Assembly: GCA_905221615.1 (NCBI GenBank)
Contig: CAJNDT010000962.1
Coordinates: 43,970 to 107,969 of the forward strand
Length of the DNA stretch: 64,000 nt
Direction: 5' to 3'
DNA from: Symbiodinium sp. CCMP2592
Taxonomy: Eukaryota > Sar > Dinophyceae > Suessiales > Symbiodiniaceae
In this document: piece after piece, positions 32,701 through 45,100 of the stretch
How positions within the stretch are numbered: position 1 is the stretch's first letter
Layout of the letters: every line of letters starts with the position of its first letter
The notes under the pieces: model-generated
Told to the model about the DNA's origin: nothing
The model's input: only the letters and a program-made list of their open reading frames with translations
Database searches by the model: none
Position numbers and translations under genes: made by a program

Positions 32701-33841
32701 TCCTCAACCGTTGTGGGCGAGTTCGGCAGCGGCTGCATCGCGATGGCAACTTTGCTTCGGGCCTGGACCTCCCGGCCCCTGGGACGATTGATCTTCGCTT
32801 CGAGGGCCACCGCAAGGTTTTCCATCAGGCTCCAAACCTCACAGCCCGCAGGGCTGCTGCTGGAACCGGCTGCTCTGTCTGGTATTGGACCGCAGGGATG
32901 AAGCTGAACCCCGGCGATGCGCGCACTGTCTGCCTTTGCGGAGCGCAGCAGCCCAGCCGGGCACACTTGACCTGGTCGTGCCCCAAGACGGCGCATCTGA
33001 GGCAAGGCTTGGCCATGCCCAAGAACAGATCCGAGGAGCGACTGATGGCAAAGGCGCTCCCGCAGTGGCCTCCTGCACCGGTGAGCCTCGATGAGGAGGA
33101 CTTTGTGGAGCAGCTGGCGGCTGATGCCATGTCTGCGGCCCTGGAGGCCGAAGCTCTTTCAGGTGGTGCCTTTGATTTCCAGGACTTCGAAGGTGATTTC
33201 CCTGACCGCTGGATGATTGCTGCTACGGACGGCTCCGCCTGCGACGGGGTTGCTGCCTACAGTGTGGTTTTCCCGGGAGGCCGTGGGGGTGGGAGTGGCG
33301 ATTCCAGTGAGGATCAAACTCCTTTCCGAGCGGAGCTCAAGGCCCTGGTGATTCTCTTCAAGGCGATCCTTCATGCGAGTCAACGGGGCCTTGTGCCCTG
33401 TGATCTTTGGGTCGTCGTTGATTGTCAGGCTGCTCTCGAGGCCCTTGGGCGTCCGAGCAACTCATGCCTGCCGCTTCTTGCTGAGGAGGCTGCCAGGCTC
33501 AGACGACGCTTGACAGGCCTAAGTTGGCGCATCCGCATGGTATGGTGCCCTTCGCACAATAAGCATGCGACTTGGCGCGCTCCTCCGCCTTTGTCTAGTG
33601 AGCTCTGTAGGCTACTCACAACCAAGAAGCCGACACGCAGGCACGCCAGGCCATGGGGCGACGCCTCTCAGGTTCCTTACGCAGTCGATGGAAGCCTCTG
33701 GCAGAGGAGGCCGAGGCGTGGGAGCGCAATGCTCTCTACGCCTCAGCACACGCGAGCGATGTGTATCATTCGCACCTTTCGGCACTGCAGCGACGACACA
33801 CTGAAGCTGCACAGGGAAGCGAGCATGACGCTCATGATTAA
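29723..33841 (+). pseudogene. LINE-OTU ORF2 (copy A), endonuclease-RT-RNase H, three frameshifts
   Basis: Same protein as copy B 42119-46234 but broken. One base is missing near 30356 (end of the endonuclease domain), four bases near 31588 (start of the RT core), and two extra bases near 33619 (end of RNase H). Open pieces are 29723-30391, 30229-31668 and 31593-34376. Conserved residues survive: FGDFNW, QDLSHFFDSL, VVQGCPLSPLL, YIDD, ATDGS. Relative to copy B it has six extra in-frame bases after ATDGSA. It cannot give a full-length protein without frameshifting. Confidence 0.88.
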
Positions 33842-36535
33842 GCGACTGTGCTTGTGCATGCATTTCTTAGGCGTGACGGTGCATGGTAGGCAGTGCATGT
33901 GCTCATGTGTGTATTCATGTCTGCGACTTGGTAGCTTCTTGCATGTCGCTCTGGGCAGGACTTTTGGTCAGGTGCTTCGAACGACTTGCCTTGCTTCAGG
34001 TTGCGGTCAGGACTGCGATGGCCTCGAGCGGTGCGGTGGTTTCTCCGTGGCTACGGTGGCGATGGCTGCGCTCCGGGCGTGCGGCGCCGGCGTGGGCAAC
34101 ACCTTAGCCCTTCGGGCTCCCCTGGGCCTCCCTTGCGACCTCTGTGCCGCCATGGTGGCTTCAAGCGCGGCTGCGAGGGCCTACGACTCCCTCGACTTCC
34201 ACGCCTTGCTGCTCCTCGTGTGCTGCGACGGCTCCTCCTTCACGGGCGATCTGGATGTTTCCGTGGACTTTCGGGACTTTCGCTTCAACGGCGGCTTCTA
34301 CCAGCTAGGGCGGCTCTTGGGCAAGGTCTCCGACCCCTGCGACTTCGATGGTGTGGCGGACCTTCGGGTGGTTTGATCGGCTACTTCCTCGACTACTTCA
34401 ACTTGCTGCTCTACGTGTACCACGGTGTCTACTACACGGGCGACCTGGGCAACGACTATGTGGACCTTCGGGACTTTGGCTTCAACGGTGGCTTCTACCT
34501 GCAGGGGCTGCTCGAGGACCTGGTCTCTGGCCTTGCTGTTCCTCGTGTACCGCGGCGGCTACTACATGGGCGAGCTGGGCAACGACTACCTGGACCTTCG
34601 GGACTTTGGCTACAACGGCGTCTTCTACCAGTGGGGGCGGCTCGTGGGTCAGGTCTCGGGCTTGTGCGACTTTGGCGGAGTGGCGATCTTTCGTCTTTGG
34701 TCGGCGGCTCCTTCTACTACTACATGCTGTGCTTGGTGTACCACGGCGGCTACTTCCACCGAGGCCCTGGGCAACGACGACCTGGACCTCAGGGATTTTG
34801 GCTACCCAATAGACCCGGTTAGACAGATTCCTTCGATTTAGATAGATGCTTGCGGTGGCGCACAGATTAACCTTATTCGTGTTTGCCGACGACAACAAAA
34901 GTTGACGAAGCTTCGACAAATAGTTGTCTAAACTACGAAACTATTTCGTCAGATCGTGTGGTCCAAATCTATAGATTTCTACGATTTCGACTGTTCAGGT
35001 CGGCGCACATGCGCAGGAAGTTTAGTGGAAATTTCAACTAAACTGCTTCGGGAGGCCCGGGCGAGACCCTAGCAGTTTGGAGGGCTGAGCGAAGCAGTTT
35101 GGTGGCAGTTTGCTGTGCTCTTTGACTGACGATGTATAGGCAAATCTGCGTATATACTGAAAAATGTGCCATCAAAACCACAAAACAGGTGTAGCAGTTT
35201 CAGCCGTTGAGTGAAGCAGTTTGATAGCAGTTTGGGCCGCCGCCGACTTAACTATTTCGGCAAATCTTGCCGAAATAGTCAAAACGAGCTTTGTCGAAAT
35301 CGGCAAATCTTGTGACGAAATCGTCAAAACGATTTTAATCTAATTCGTGCCACCGATTCGTCTAATTTGCGTTTCAGGATTAAACTATTTTCGGCAAAAC
35401 AAGTTGCCGAAACACTTTGACGAAATCGTAGAAATATATAGATTTACAAGGACCGAAGAGACGGCAATTTTTTGTCTAACCGGGTCTATTGGGTACGACG
35501 GCGACTTCTACCAGTGGGGGCAGCTGGGCCTGGTCTCGGGCTTTTGCGACTGTGGCGGGGTGGCGAACCTGCGCCTTTGGTCGGCGGCTTCTTCCACCAC
35601 TTCAACTTGCTGCGCTTTGTGTACCACGGCGACTTCTACCACCGAGGACCTGGGCTTCGACTACGTGGACCTCCGGGACTTTGGCTACAACGGCGACCTC
35701 CACCAGTTGGGGCTGCTCTTGGGCACGGTCCTTGGCTCTGGCAGCTTTGACGGGGCGGCGGGCCTTAGTGTGGTACGGTCGGCTGCTCTCTCGGCTATCT
35801 CAACCTGCTGCTCTGTTGGGGCCTCTGCGGGGGCGGCTTGGACGACGACTTCGGGAACCTCTGGGACTTTGCCTTCTTCGGCGGCTTCTTCCTGTGAGGG
35901 CTGCTCGAGGGCTGAGTCTACGTTTCCAGACACTGCTGATGGGTGTGATGCTGCTGCTACGACACCCTGCACTTTCTGCTCTTTCAGCTTTGGCGAGCTC
36001 CTGGAGTGCTGCTGGCTTCGCCGCTGGCCTGCACGTCGACTGATTTCCTACGACGAGCTCTGCTGAAAGACCTGAGGCGACTTAATTTGTTTTGAGTTTT
36101 CTTGCATGTGTACATGACATGCTTCATGTCGGGCCTGCTTGACACGTCTTTTAAAGTCGTATGCAGCCCACCGTAGTTTCCGAGGCCCCTTCCCACAAAG
36201 AGTTAGGGCTTCGCTGCAGTGCTTTCGCGGCCCCTTCTCACAAAGAGTTAGGGCTTCGTTTGGCAGTGTTTTACTTTGTCGCTTCGCTTGAGCTGTACTC
36301 TGTACGCGTACTTGTACTTTTGTCTCTCGCGAGGTGTCGTTGAACCTGTAGTCCCGCTTCTGCAAACCAGTCGCTGGACTTTTGGAAAGGCTGTCACTCC
36401 ACTGCACAGAAGTGTCTGTGACTTTTGGCCGTTTCTTTCTGTTTCACACCGACGTGACCAGACCCAGGACTCGCATCCTGCATCGTGCGTGCTCTGCGCG
36501 CACTTTGTCTGGGGTTGCGAGAACTTTGACCGAAG
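33842..36535 (+). repeat. LINE-OTU copy A 3' region with ~195-bp repeats and terminal tail
   Basis: A repeat family with core gtggaccttcgggactttgg begins at about 34261 and recurs at about 34454, 34584, 34777 and 35656, often followed by an ttcaacggcggcttctacca variant. Units differ by several percent and stay open in one frame (LGNDYxDLRDFGxNGxFYQ). The MITE interrupts the array at 34805-35493. After about 36065 the tail is unique except for two copies of gagttagggcttcg (36201 on, 36245 on). Confidence 0.8.
34805..35493 (+). mobile_element. 689-bp MITE with 21-bp terminal inverted repeats and TA target duplication
   Basis: The left end starts CCCAATAGACCCGGTTAGAC and the right end is its reverse complement (21 bp identical). 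TA flanks both sides. Copy B has an uninterrupted ggctacgacgg at the same place (near 47200), so the empty site is visible. The interior is AT-rich, has no ORF, and contains inner inverted segments (aaatctatagatttctacga near 34966 against its near reverse complement near 35425). The TA duplication suggests mobilisation by a Tc1/mariner-type transposase (inference). Confidence 0.9.
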
Positions 36536-36550
36536 CATGATTGCATCAAG
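36536..36550 (+). other. LINE-OTU target-site duplication, copy 2 of 3
   Basis: catgattgcatcaag between the end of copy A and the start of copy B. Confidence 0.9.
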
Positions 36551-38841
36551 CCTTTGGCTCTAGCGACGCCTCCAGCGCATTTTGTGCACGGCCAGGGCGG
36601 GGGGGGAGTTAGGCCCCTGCAAAGATCGCTAGCGCAGTGGCTTCATGGCACCAGAGAGCGAGGGCGGTGGATGGTCCTGTGGGTCAGGGCTCATGCTGCT
36701 GCTTTGCAAACTTCGTGACCAAGGAAATCCATGTGCTGAAGGGGCTCTCGCCTACTCGGGAGCTCTGGACCGGCTGAGGGCTGCTGTGGGTGACAGCCTT
36801 GGCTACAATACTTCAGGAACCATGTGTGAGCTTCGAGAGGAGAGTGCCGTGAGTGATGAGCCCATTTTGGGCTGTGGTGAATCTGGCTGCAGCTGTGTGG
36901 CCACTTCTACCGGGAAGGGCGATCGCCTTCTTGTGAGCGAAAGTGCAGGTGATGTTGAGAATGGGAGCGAGTTGCAGGCGGCCTCAACGAGGACACCGTC
37001 TACGGCTCGATCCACCCGGGTGACTTCATGCAATGTCGGCGGCCGCGGCAGGGCGCTGGAACGAGATGGCCATTGTGGGCGGAGAGTTCGCTGGCGTCGG
37101 GGCTCGCAGTCTCGGCTTTGTGGCGACCGCTGCTCCTTTGGCCTTCGATTGAGGCCCAAGCTTCGTTTTCGCAGGGGCCTCGTGAGGAGGACCATCACCC
37201 GGCGCCCCAGGCGCTGGCTGCTTCATCGTGGACGCCTCGGCGGAGCTCTGTTGCAGGACTTCGTCGGTGCCGCTTCTTCAGGGGTTAGGGCGGTTAGGGT
37301 TGGGGTTTCTTGCTGCACTCGCGGGAGCCGGACCCAAGGACCGAGAAGACACAAATCAAGAAATGTACCAAAAGTGAGCAAAAGAACTTATGAAGATCCG
37401 AAGGAGGACAAAGAGCTGCCATTGGCAGTCAGAGCGGGCACTTGTTGTACATGTGCCACCCCCGAACCTCAAGCTGCTGTGCCTCCTCCGTTGCGCCATG
37501 GCATTGGAGGGACCAACACTTCAGGATGCGACTCCGATCCAGCCACTGAGAGCCGTGCTGCTGCTCCTGGTGGTCGGGTTGTTCCGAAAGGGCCGAGGAA
37601 ATCCACTGGTGATGCGCAGCTGGCGGGCAACTCCGAGGGTTTCGCTGAGAATCGAGCCGTCTGCCGTGCTGCTCCGCCCGGTGGTCAAGTGCTTCCGAAA
37701 GGAGCGGGAATATCCACTGGTGCTGCGCAGCTGGTGGGCCTTTCTGCTTCTACTCCTGCCGGTGGCCTTCAGGGCAGTGCTGGCCTTGCTGGAGGTGATC
37801 TTCAACTTTGTGTGGGCCGCCGTGTCGCTGCACACAGCGGTCGAGGTGTACCGAAAGGGCCGAGAATATCCGCTAGTGCTGCGGGACTGGTGGACTCCTC
37901 GGCTTCTGCTTCTTCAGGTTGCGACTGCAAGACGGCCCCTGGATGCCGTGCCAATGGTGCTGGAGCTCTTCGCCAGGACCTTGCGGTGAGTGCTGCTAAG
38001 GGCTTAGGGCTTAGGGGTAAGGGTTCCTTGTGCTTTGTGCGGGAGCCGGACCCGAAAACCGAGAAGAGTGAAATCAAGAAATGTACAAAAAGTGAGACAA
38101 AGAACTGTGAAAGATCCCAAGGAGGACAAAGAGCTGCCATTGGCAGTCACACTGGGCACTTGTGTTGCTTGCGCCACCCCCGAACCTCAAGCTGCGGTGC
38201 CTCTTCCTCTGCGCCATGGAGGGCCCACTGCTTCAGGATGCGACTGCGGCGCTGGTGCTGGCGCCACCTTAGCCCGTCGGGCTCCCCTGGGCCTCCCTCG
38301 CGACTCCTGTGCCGCCATGGTGGTTCCCAGTGTGGGCGCGAGCTCTTCGACCTCTACTTTGGCTGCTGGGCTTGCTGCCGACGATTCGGCCTTCGGCGGT
38401 GAGGCTGACTCTGCTAGGCCTGGTGGGCCGTCTTGGTCCTCGGCTACTCCGGCGAAGGTTGGGCTCCGACCTGGTTCGAGGGCTACCGCTTCGACTACTT
38501 CAACTTGCTGTGCTGCGTGTTCCACGGCGGCTTTCACCACCGCTGATCAGGGCAACGACGACGTGGACCTCCGAGACTGTGGCTTCAACGGCGTCTTCTA
38601 CCAGTTTGAGGCTTCTCTCAAAAAATGGCCTGAGAAGGAGAAGCTACCCTGCCCCGGGACAGGCTTCCCAGGTTGCTCTTTTGGGCTACGTTTGGGCAAG
38701 GTGTTCGGCTCCTGCGGCTTCGACGGAGTGGCGGACCTTCGAGCGCTTGGGGTTGCTACTTCCTCGGCTACCTCAACCCGCCGTTCTACGTGGGCCGGTC
38801 CAGCTGGCAGGACAGGACTTGCATGTGTTTTCACGTCGGTC
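36551..38841 (+). other. LINE-OTU copy B 5' region
   Basis: Equivalent of 24116-26411. Here the leader from 38035 is in frame with ORF1 because copy B lacks an 8-bp duplication (ttgctaca near 26321) present in copy A. An ORF1 start upstream of 38842 is therefore possible only in copy B. Confidence 0.5.
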
Positions 38842-41800
38842 ATGTCTTGCTTTTCTTTCGGAGGGAGTGTTGTGCAGTGCATGTGCATTCCAGTGAAGCA
38901 GCTTTGTCACGACTGGAAAAATGCAACGAGAATCGGCGAAGCGAGCCATCCCGGACCCTCCCCCGCCAGTGGGAGTGCCGGGCTGCTTGACGGATTAGGA
39001 CTCAAAGACTTGATTCGTGATATGGTGAGGGAGGCTGTGAAGGAGGCGCTCCGTGAAGCCTTCGGCTCTGGGCTGGGTGCTGCCTTTGCTAGTGCGACCC
39101 CGTCCGTGCCTGCCTCTGCTGCTGCTCCTGCCCCGCCGGCAGCCAAGGGTCGAGAGAACCGAGGCGACAAAGGCAAAGGCAAGAGTGAGAAGGGCAAAGG
39201 CGGGCCGGGCAAAGGCGACAAGGGCTCGTCGGCTCAGGGCGGCGAGGCTGGACAGCGACCGGCTAAACCAAACAAACCGGGCAAAGGGCGAGGCGCGGCC
39301 CCCGCCCTTCCAAAGCCAGCCACTGACGATGGCGACTGGAAAGTTGTGACGCGGAAGCCCGCTGCACAGGAAGAGTTCGTTCTCAGGCAACAAGACTGGG
39401 ATGCACCGTTGATGCTTTTCAGTGAGGTTGCCAAGGCGATTGACGACACGTCGCCTACTGTCACCTTTAAAGCGGTAGTGCGCTGTGGGGTCGATCAGAG
39501 AGCTGTGCTCAGCCGCCTTTTATCGGGATCCAAGCGAGACTACTGCGTGCTGGCGGTAACACTTGGTCGCGAAGAGGACCAAAAGGCAGACACCCAGCGA
39601 CGAGTGCCGGGGCGGTCTGGTGACAGGCTTGTGTTTAGACCTGCTACGGTCCTGAAGTACATCTCCAACGCGAAAGGCACCGCGCCGCAGCCTAAGGGGA
39701 TGCAACAGCATGCTGTGAAAATCGAGAAGAAACCAACCGAGGTCCTTGTTGTGCGAGTCTCAAAAACCTTTGCATCGCAGCAGCTCTGGGAGAGTTTTCA
39801 GAAAGCTCCCCAGCGAGGGGCGGTTCAGTGGCTCGCTGATAGGCACGTGCACCCTTTGGACAGCTTCGCCTGGAAGGCTGAGCAGGGCAGCGAGACGGGC
39901 CACCAGTTGTACGGCTTAGTCCGTCTTCTGAAACCCGAGGCGGAAGCGATCTTGCATGCTTCAGGACAGGACGGGGTATTCCTAGATCCCTCACGGTCCA
40001 TGGCCATTCGCAGCAGGATCAATTGGGTGGAACGCACCAGCAAACAGGAGGCTCACGGCGAGTACCTCGCCCGAGCAGTGAAGTGTGCCGGAGACTTGGG
40101 CCTTGTAGTGAAGGGCAACAGGATCGCCACGCGCCACACCCTGACGAGTGGCGATCGGGTTACCAAGATATGGATGTTCGAGCACGTGCCAATGTCTGTG
40201 GACACCGAGCAGGCGAAAAGCATCCTCGAGACCACCTTCCAAGACATCGTCATGATGCGAGTCCGAGGAACCAAGGGTGAAAGAACCTTTTATTTCAAGG
40301 GCTCCCATGCTACCGATCCTGATGCCGACTTGGCCCCGATCAACCTAGACACGGGCGAGGGACTGATCACCACTTGGGCCAGAGTCGCTCCCCCACGTGC
40401 TGAGCGGGTCAAGCAGCGACAGCTACCTGCTGTCGCCGTGCCTTTGGAAACCAAGCAGACCTACCGCGGTGGCACTCCCATCGCGGTCCCTACTGAGGCC
40501 TCTGACGCCGCGACCGTGGGCAATGAGGAGGCGAGCACTAAGGACGGCGAGCCTGGCAACGCTTCGGAGGTCAAGTCGCACGACAGACCCACGGGCGAGG
40601 AGCCTAAGGCGAAGAAGCTTGCGGTTTCTCCTGAGCTCCGGGCCATTCCGGCTGGGATGCGTCTGGAGGAACAACCCAAGGATGGGGCATGTGCATTCCA
40701 CTGCTTCTCAGTGGGACTGCACAAGCTGTCGAAGGGGAAAATCGACAAACACCCCCGACTTCTTCGAGCAGAGGCGGTGGAACACATGACCAAACACTCG
40801 GAGGACTACCAAGCGTCGTGGGACAAGAAGGATCCCACTGGAGCTCCCATGGAGGACTGGTCTGCGTATCTTACTGCTGTCAGTGCCGAGTCCAGCTACG
40901 TGTCGGACTTGGAGCTGCGCGCTCTCGCGCGTCTGTACGACACCCAAATCGTCCTGATACCAGCCATGGCGTGTTTTCCTCCCGTGGTGTTTCACGCAGG
41001 GCAGCGCTCTCCCAAACGCCGACTGGTGCTTTGGTACAAGGACCGCCACTTGGACCTGCTGGTCCCTGAGGAGGGCAAAAAGGTCTCCGAAGATGTCGGC
41101 TCCATCACGGCCTCCATCAACTATGAGCTTCGTGTGGGCGGGCACCCGCGCTCGCACGCGTCGGCTGCGTCGTCCTCTTCACTTCCAGCTCTTCGTCTTC
41201 TTGGAGCACACCGGCAGGCACAGTGTGGACGCAGGGGGCTGGCGCTTCAGGTGCTGGGCCCACGCAGGCCACTCTTGGCAGTGCAGCTGCTGACGACTGC
41301 TTCGAGGAGGAGGCTGGGCAGGACTCTGTTGCTACCAAGGCTAAGCCGAAGCCTAAGTTTTACTGGCAGGGGCACGGGGTCAAGAAGCTGAGGGTCTTCC
41401 GTTGTGAGCTTTGTGCGTACTCGGTCGCTGTGAGCAGTCCTTCGGACCTCTGTAACAAACGTTGGCAGCACTGCACTCGCTACCATCAAGGCGAAGGACT
41501 GCCGGGGCGGAAGTCCCGCTCGATCGATTACATCGGACCCATCAAGAGGGGTGCTAAGGTCGCTTGGCGCTGCCCGCTATGTCCTCATGGACTGGCGGAG
41601 GCCATTCGGTCCGGCCTCTCCGCCTCTGCCATCACTAAGGCAAAGCGCCGCCATCGGGATCTACACCACTCCGAGATCCCGCTCAGCAAGTGGCACCGCT
41701 TATGCCGGCCTCGTGTGGGCAGTGAGATTGCGGCTCAGAGGGTTACGATTTGCAATAGGGAGCTTGCTAAGCATTTTCGGGATGATTCTCTGCACCGTGT

Positions 41801-42122
41801 GGAAGGCTTCGAGAAGTTTGTGTGGCCTCGCCCATATTCCTATGTGAAGAAACGCATTGCTAGGGTTAAGTTCCGAACTGCTTGGACATGCTTGAAGTGC
41901 GGCCTTTGTTTCTGGCGCCGCTCGGCGCTCCCGAAACACAAGGCCAAAACTTGCTCCCTTGTGCTTGCTGCTAAGTCACGGAAGAAGCACCTTCAGGCCT
42001 TGGAGCGCACTGAGCTCTGGTGTCGCAAGCGGCCTGAAAAGCACGGCATGCAGGAGGCTGCTCTGAACAGCCTCTTCGCCACTGCTCGCGAGATCCTTGG
42101 AGGTGAGCACGTCCGCCCATGA
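38842..42122 (+). pseudogene. LINE-OTU ORF1 (copy B), frameshifted by a 31-bp deletion
   Basis: Matches copy A ORF1 from its MSCFSFGG start through the OTU domain (PKDGACAFHCFS, WYKDRHLDLL), all present. Near 41172 a 31-bp segment found in copy A (ggcgggatcctgg..., near 28752) is missing, so the frame changes. The zinc-finger part continues in another frame (41223-42122) and ends in the same ATGA overlap with ORF2. The truncated product would keep the OTU domain but lose the fingers. Confidence 0.85.
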
Positions 42123-45100
42123 TGGACTCTGATCAGGAGGCCGCTCGTGGCCAGGACTTCGGGGAGGGCTTGGGCCACTCGTGTAGGGGCTCGGGCCTGT
42201 CTTTTCCACTGAGGATTGCATCGTTGAATGTCGCTCGCGCCGGAGCGTCAAAGATCCATAATACTTTAGATTTTGCTCAAAGTTTTGAGGCTGAGGCGTT
42301 TTCTCTCCAAGAGCTCGACCTCATGCCTCTCGAGGTGCCGCGCTACGTGCATGCGTGGAGGCAGGCAGGATACCAGCTTCTACTTTCGCGACCTGAGCTT
42401 CCGCACGGCAACAGAAGGGTGGGCCTCGCTACCTCTCTGTCGGTCAGGCCTTTCCCCTTGCAAGGGTCTCTGGCGGCCACTCGGGTGGCGGCAGGCCTGG
42501 TGCAGGTCCAGTCGGGCGGCAGGGCCAGACCTCTGATCCTCGCGGCCATGTATGGTTTCCCAGATGACTGTCAAGCCACGGAGCAGGTGGTACAACAGTT
42601 TCTGGACGAGGTGCGCCCCTGGAGGTGCATGTTCGTCCTCTTTGGGGACTTCAACTGGCAGCGCGGCGAAGGCGGGCTCGTGGACGACCTCTTCTCCTCG
42701 GGCCAGTTGCGTTGCCTCGACGACTCCTTCGACGGGCTCTTGCCGTACACGTCTCCAAACCGCGTCAGACGCATTGACTTTGGGGTGAGCCATCCGCTCG
42801 TGGCCACCACTCGGGTGGATCACGAAGATGGCCCTGCGGACCATATGGCAGTGCGCTACACGTTGGACTTTGACTTGAACTTTCAAGGCCATCGGCTTCC
42901 AGCGAGGGCCCCTTTTGTCACTGACCGCAGCGTCGAGGACATCGAGGTCAGCTTTAAGGCGGCGTGGGTGGAGCGGGACTTCACCGACTGCTTGCAGGAT
43001 GGGCGGCTGGACGACGCCTGGGGCGTGCTTTCGGGCGCGGCCGAGGTGGCTCTGGGCGCGGAGCGTGGCAGTGGCGACCCTCGGGCTTTCGAGCCTGTGC
43101 CCGAGCCGTGCGAGGATCGTCGTCGCTCTCTTCGTACTCCCAAGGCCTCGCGGGGCCTGGCAGGCCTGCGACGGCTCCAACGACGACTTAAGCAGCTCGA
43201 GTTGGAGCCCGAGGACGCCAACCTGAGACGACGTGTGAAGGCTTCGCTGTCGGGCCTCCGTGAGCTGGTACCGCAGCTCCCCTACTTCGCCGGCGACCTC
43301 TCCGAGGCCGGTGCAGTGGTGGAGCAACTGGTGCAGGAGCTCCACACCCAGGAGGTCCAGGCGAGTGTTGAAGCGTGGCAAGCGACGGAGAAATCGTTCG
43401 CTCACTCTTGTGCTTGGATTAAACGCAAAGCTGATCAGGCACGAGCATGTTTTCAGGAACCCAAAGAGCTCCGGGCCGCGGTCGCTACACATCCAACGAG
43501 CATTTTGGAGAGCCAAGGTGCAGAGTGGTCCTCCACGTGGACACGCCCCACGGGCCGGGCTTTCCCCGACGAGGCTTTCAGGAAGATCTTAGCTGACATT
43601 CCCCGACCGGAGCAGCAGGACATCGCGTTGTGTGTTTCGGGGGATGCCCTTCACAAAGCTACGAAAAAGATGATCAAACGCTCTGGCGGTGCAGATGACT
43701 GGCAAGCTTGCGATCTGCTTCGTCTTCCAATGGGCTTCTGGGAAGCCACAGCCAAGCTGTGGAACCATGCTCTTGAGCATGGCCAACTCCCCTCTTCCTG
43801 GACTAACGCGCTGGTGGTGCTCATCCCTAAACCCGACGGGCGCACCAGGCCCATTGGACTGATGTCGCTGCTCTGGAGGGCCGGGGCACGTGTGTTGGTG
43901 AGGCAGCTCCGTGCCTGGTCCAGTTCCTGGGCTACAGCACAGGCGATGGGCGGCATGGCAGGCGTGGGCGTCTCTGACGCGCACCTGCGCCTCTTGGGCG
44001 CGTACACGCGCGGCACGCGCTCCTTCTTCAAGCAGGACCTTTCACACTTTTTCGACAGTTTGTCTTTGAAAGTGTTGATCCCTCTTTTAGAGCACTATCG
44101 CGCGCCACCGGCTCTGATTCGGATCGTCGGGGCCCTGTATCGTGATTCTCGTAGACTCTTTAAGGTCCAGGGCTTTACGTCCCAGGCTTTTGCTAAGGTC
44201 GACACCGGAGTGGTACAGGGCTGTCCTCTCAGCCCGTTGCTCTCTTTGCTGGTGGGGCAGGCATGGGCAACTTATGCCGTGGGACGCCTGTCTAGCATCA
44301 CTGCGATGGTGTATATAGACGATAGGGTGTTATGGCCGACGGCCAGGCAGCCTAATGCAGAGGCGGACATGCGCACAGCCCTTGGCCGCTCTGACTTCTT
44401 CGACCAGGCTTTGGAACTGCAGTGCAAACCGGAGAAGTGCGCGCTCGCGCACGACCCAGAGGACTCTTCCATGGTTACCTTGGCTGCGGCGAGAGGGTAC
44501 CAGTGCCAATCGGCGCTGGAGTTCCTCGGCATTCGTTTCGACCTGGTGTCTCAGGAGTGCACCCCGCTGAAGCTCGACCTTGGCAAGCTGAAGTGGAGGA
44601 TCCGATACATCAAGCGCCTGGGGGCTCCGCTGCCTGTGCTGCAGCAGTTGGTCTCCTCTCTGGTGGGAGCGGCGCTCTACTGGGCAGGCGGAGTTGCGCA
44701 GCCGCGAGAGGAGGACCTTCGCTGCATCGCGGACGAGCTCTACTACCTCTTCCAGGCGAACTTCTTGCGTGACACGCCACGGCTTCTTCTTCACGAGCTG
44801 CTTGGCTGGCGCACTGAGCCTCACTTCGCCTGTGACTTGGCGGCCTTCCGCGCGGTGGCGCGGTACATGACCGGTGCTTTGGCCTGGAGGGACCATGTCC
44901 CGCTCGCTGAAGCCTTCGATGAGTGGCGTCAGGTGCTTCCTCTGGCTGCGCAGGCGGCCGATCGCTTTGGCTGGCAGGTCCTGCAGGGCGGCAAGCAGTT
45001 GATGCGCTACGACGACCTCGACAGGCAGCGCTTCTACCACTTCGGCTTTGACTCCTTCCAGGTGCTCGAGGAATGGCTCTGCATCGAGTACCGGCGTATG

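Larger units (their letters stand above)
24116..36535 (+). mobile_element. LINE-OTU copy A: non-LTR retrotransposon with OTU-protease ORF1
   Basis: The element lies between target duplications 1 and 2. Order: a long 5' region (24116-26411), ORF1 intact (26412-29726), ORF2 broken by three small indels (29723-33841), a 3' region with about 195-bp repeats and a MITE, and an end ...gaactttgaccgaag. The 5' and 3' ends match those of copy B, so both look full length. No poly-A tail. Confidence 0.88.

Noticed and set aside
29947..33005. Long minus-strand ORFs of over 350 codons inside LINE-OTU ORF2 (also 42380-45406)
   Set aside because: Shadows of a GC-rich coding strand. The + strand has the domain motifs and the ORFs have no recognisable feature.
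34441..36066. Long + strand ORFs in the LINE-OTU 3' region as accessory genes
   Set aside because: They are open because the ~195-bp repeats lack stops. Copy A's array is broken by the MITE and an upstream stop, and no domain is recognised. A repeat peptide cannot be fully excluded.
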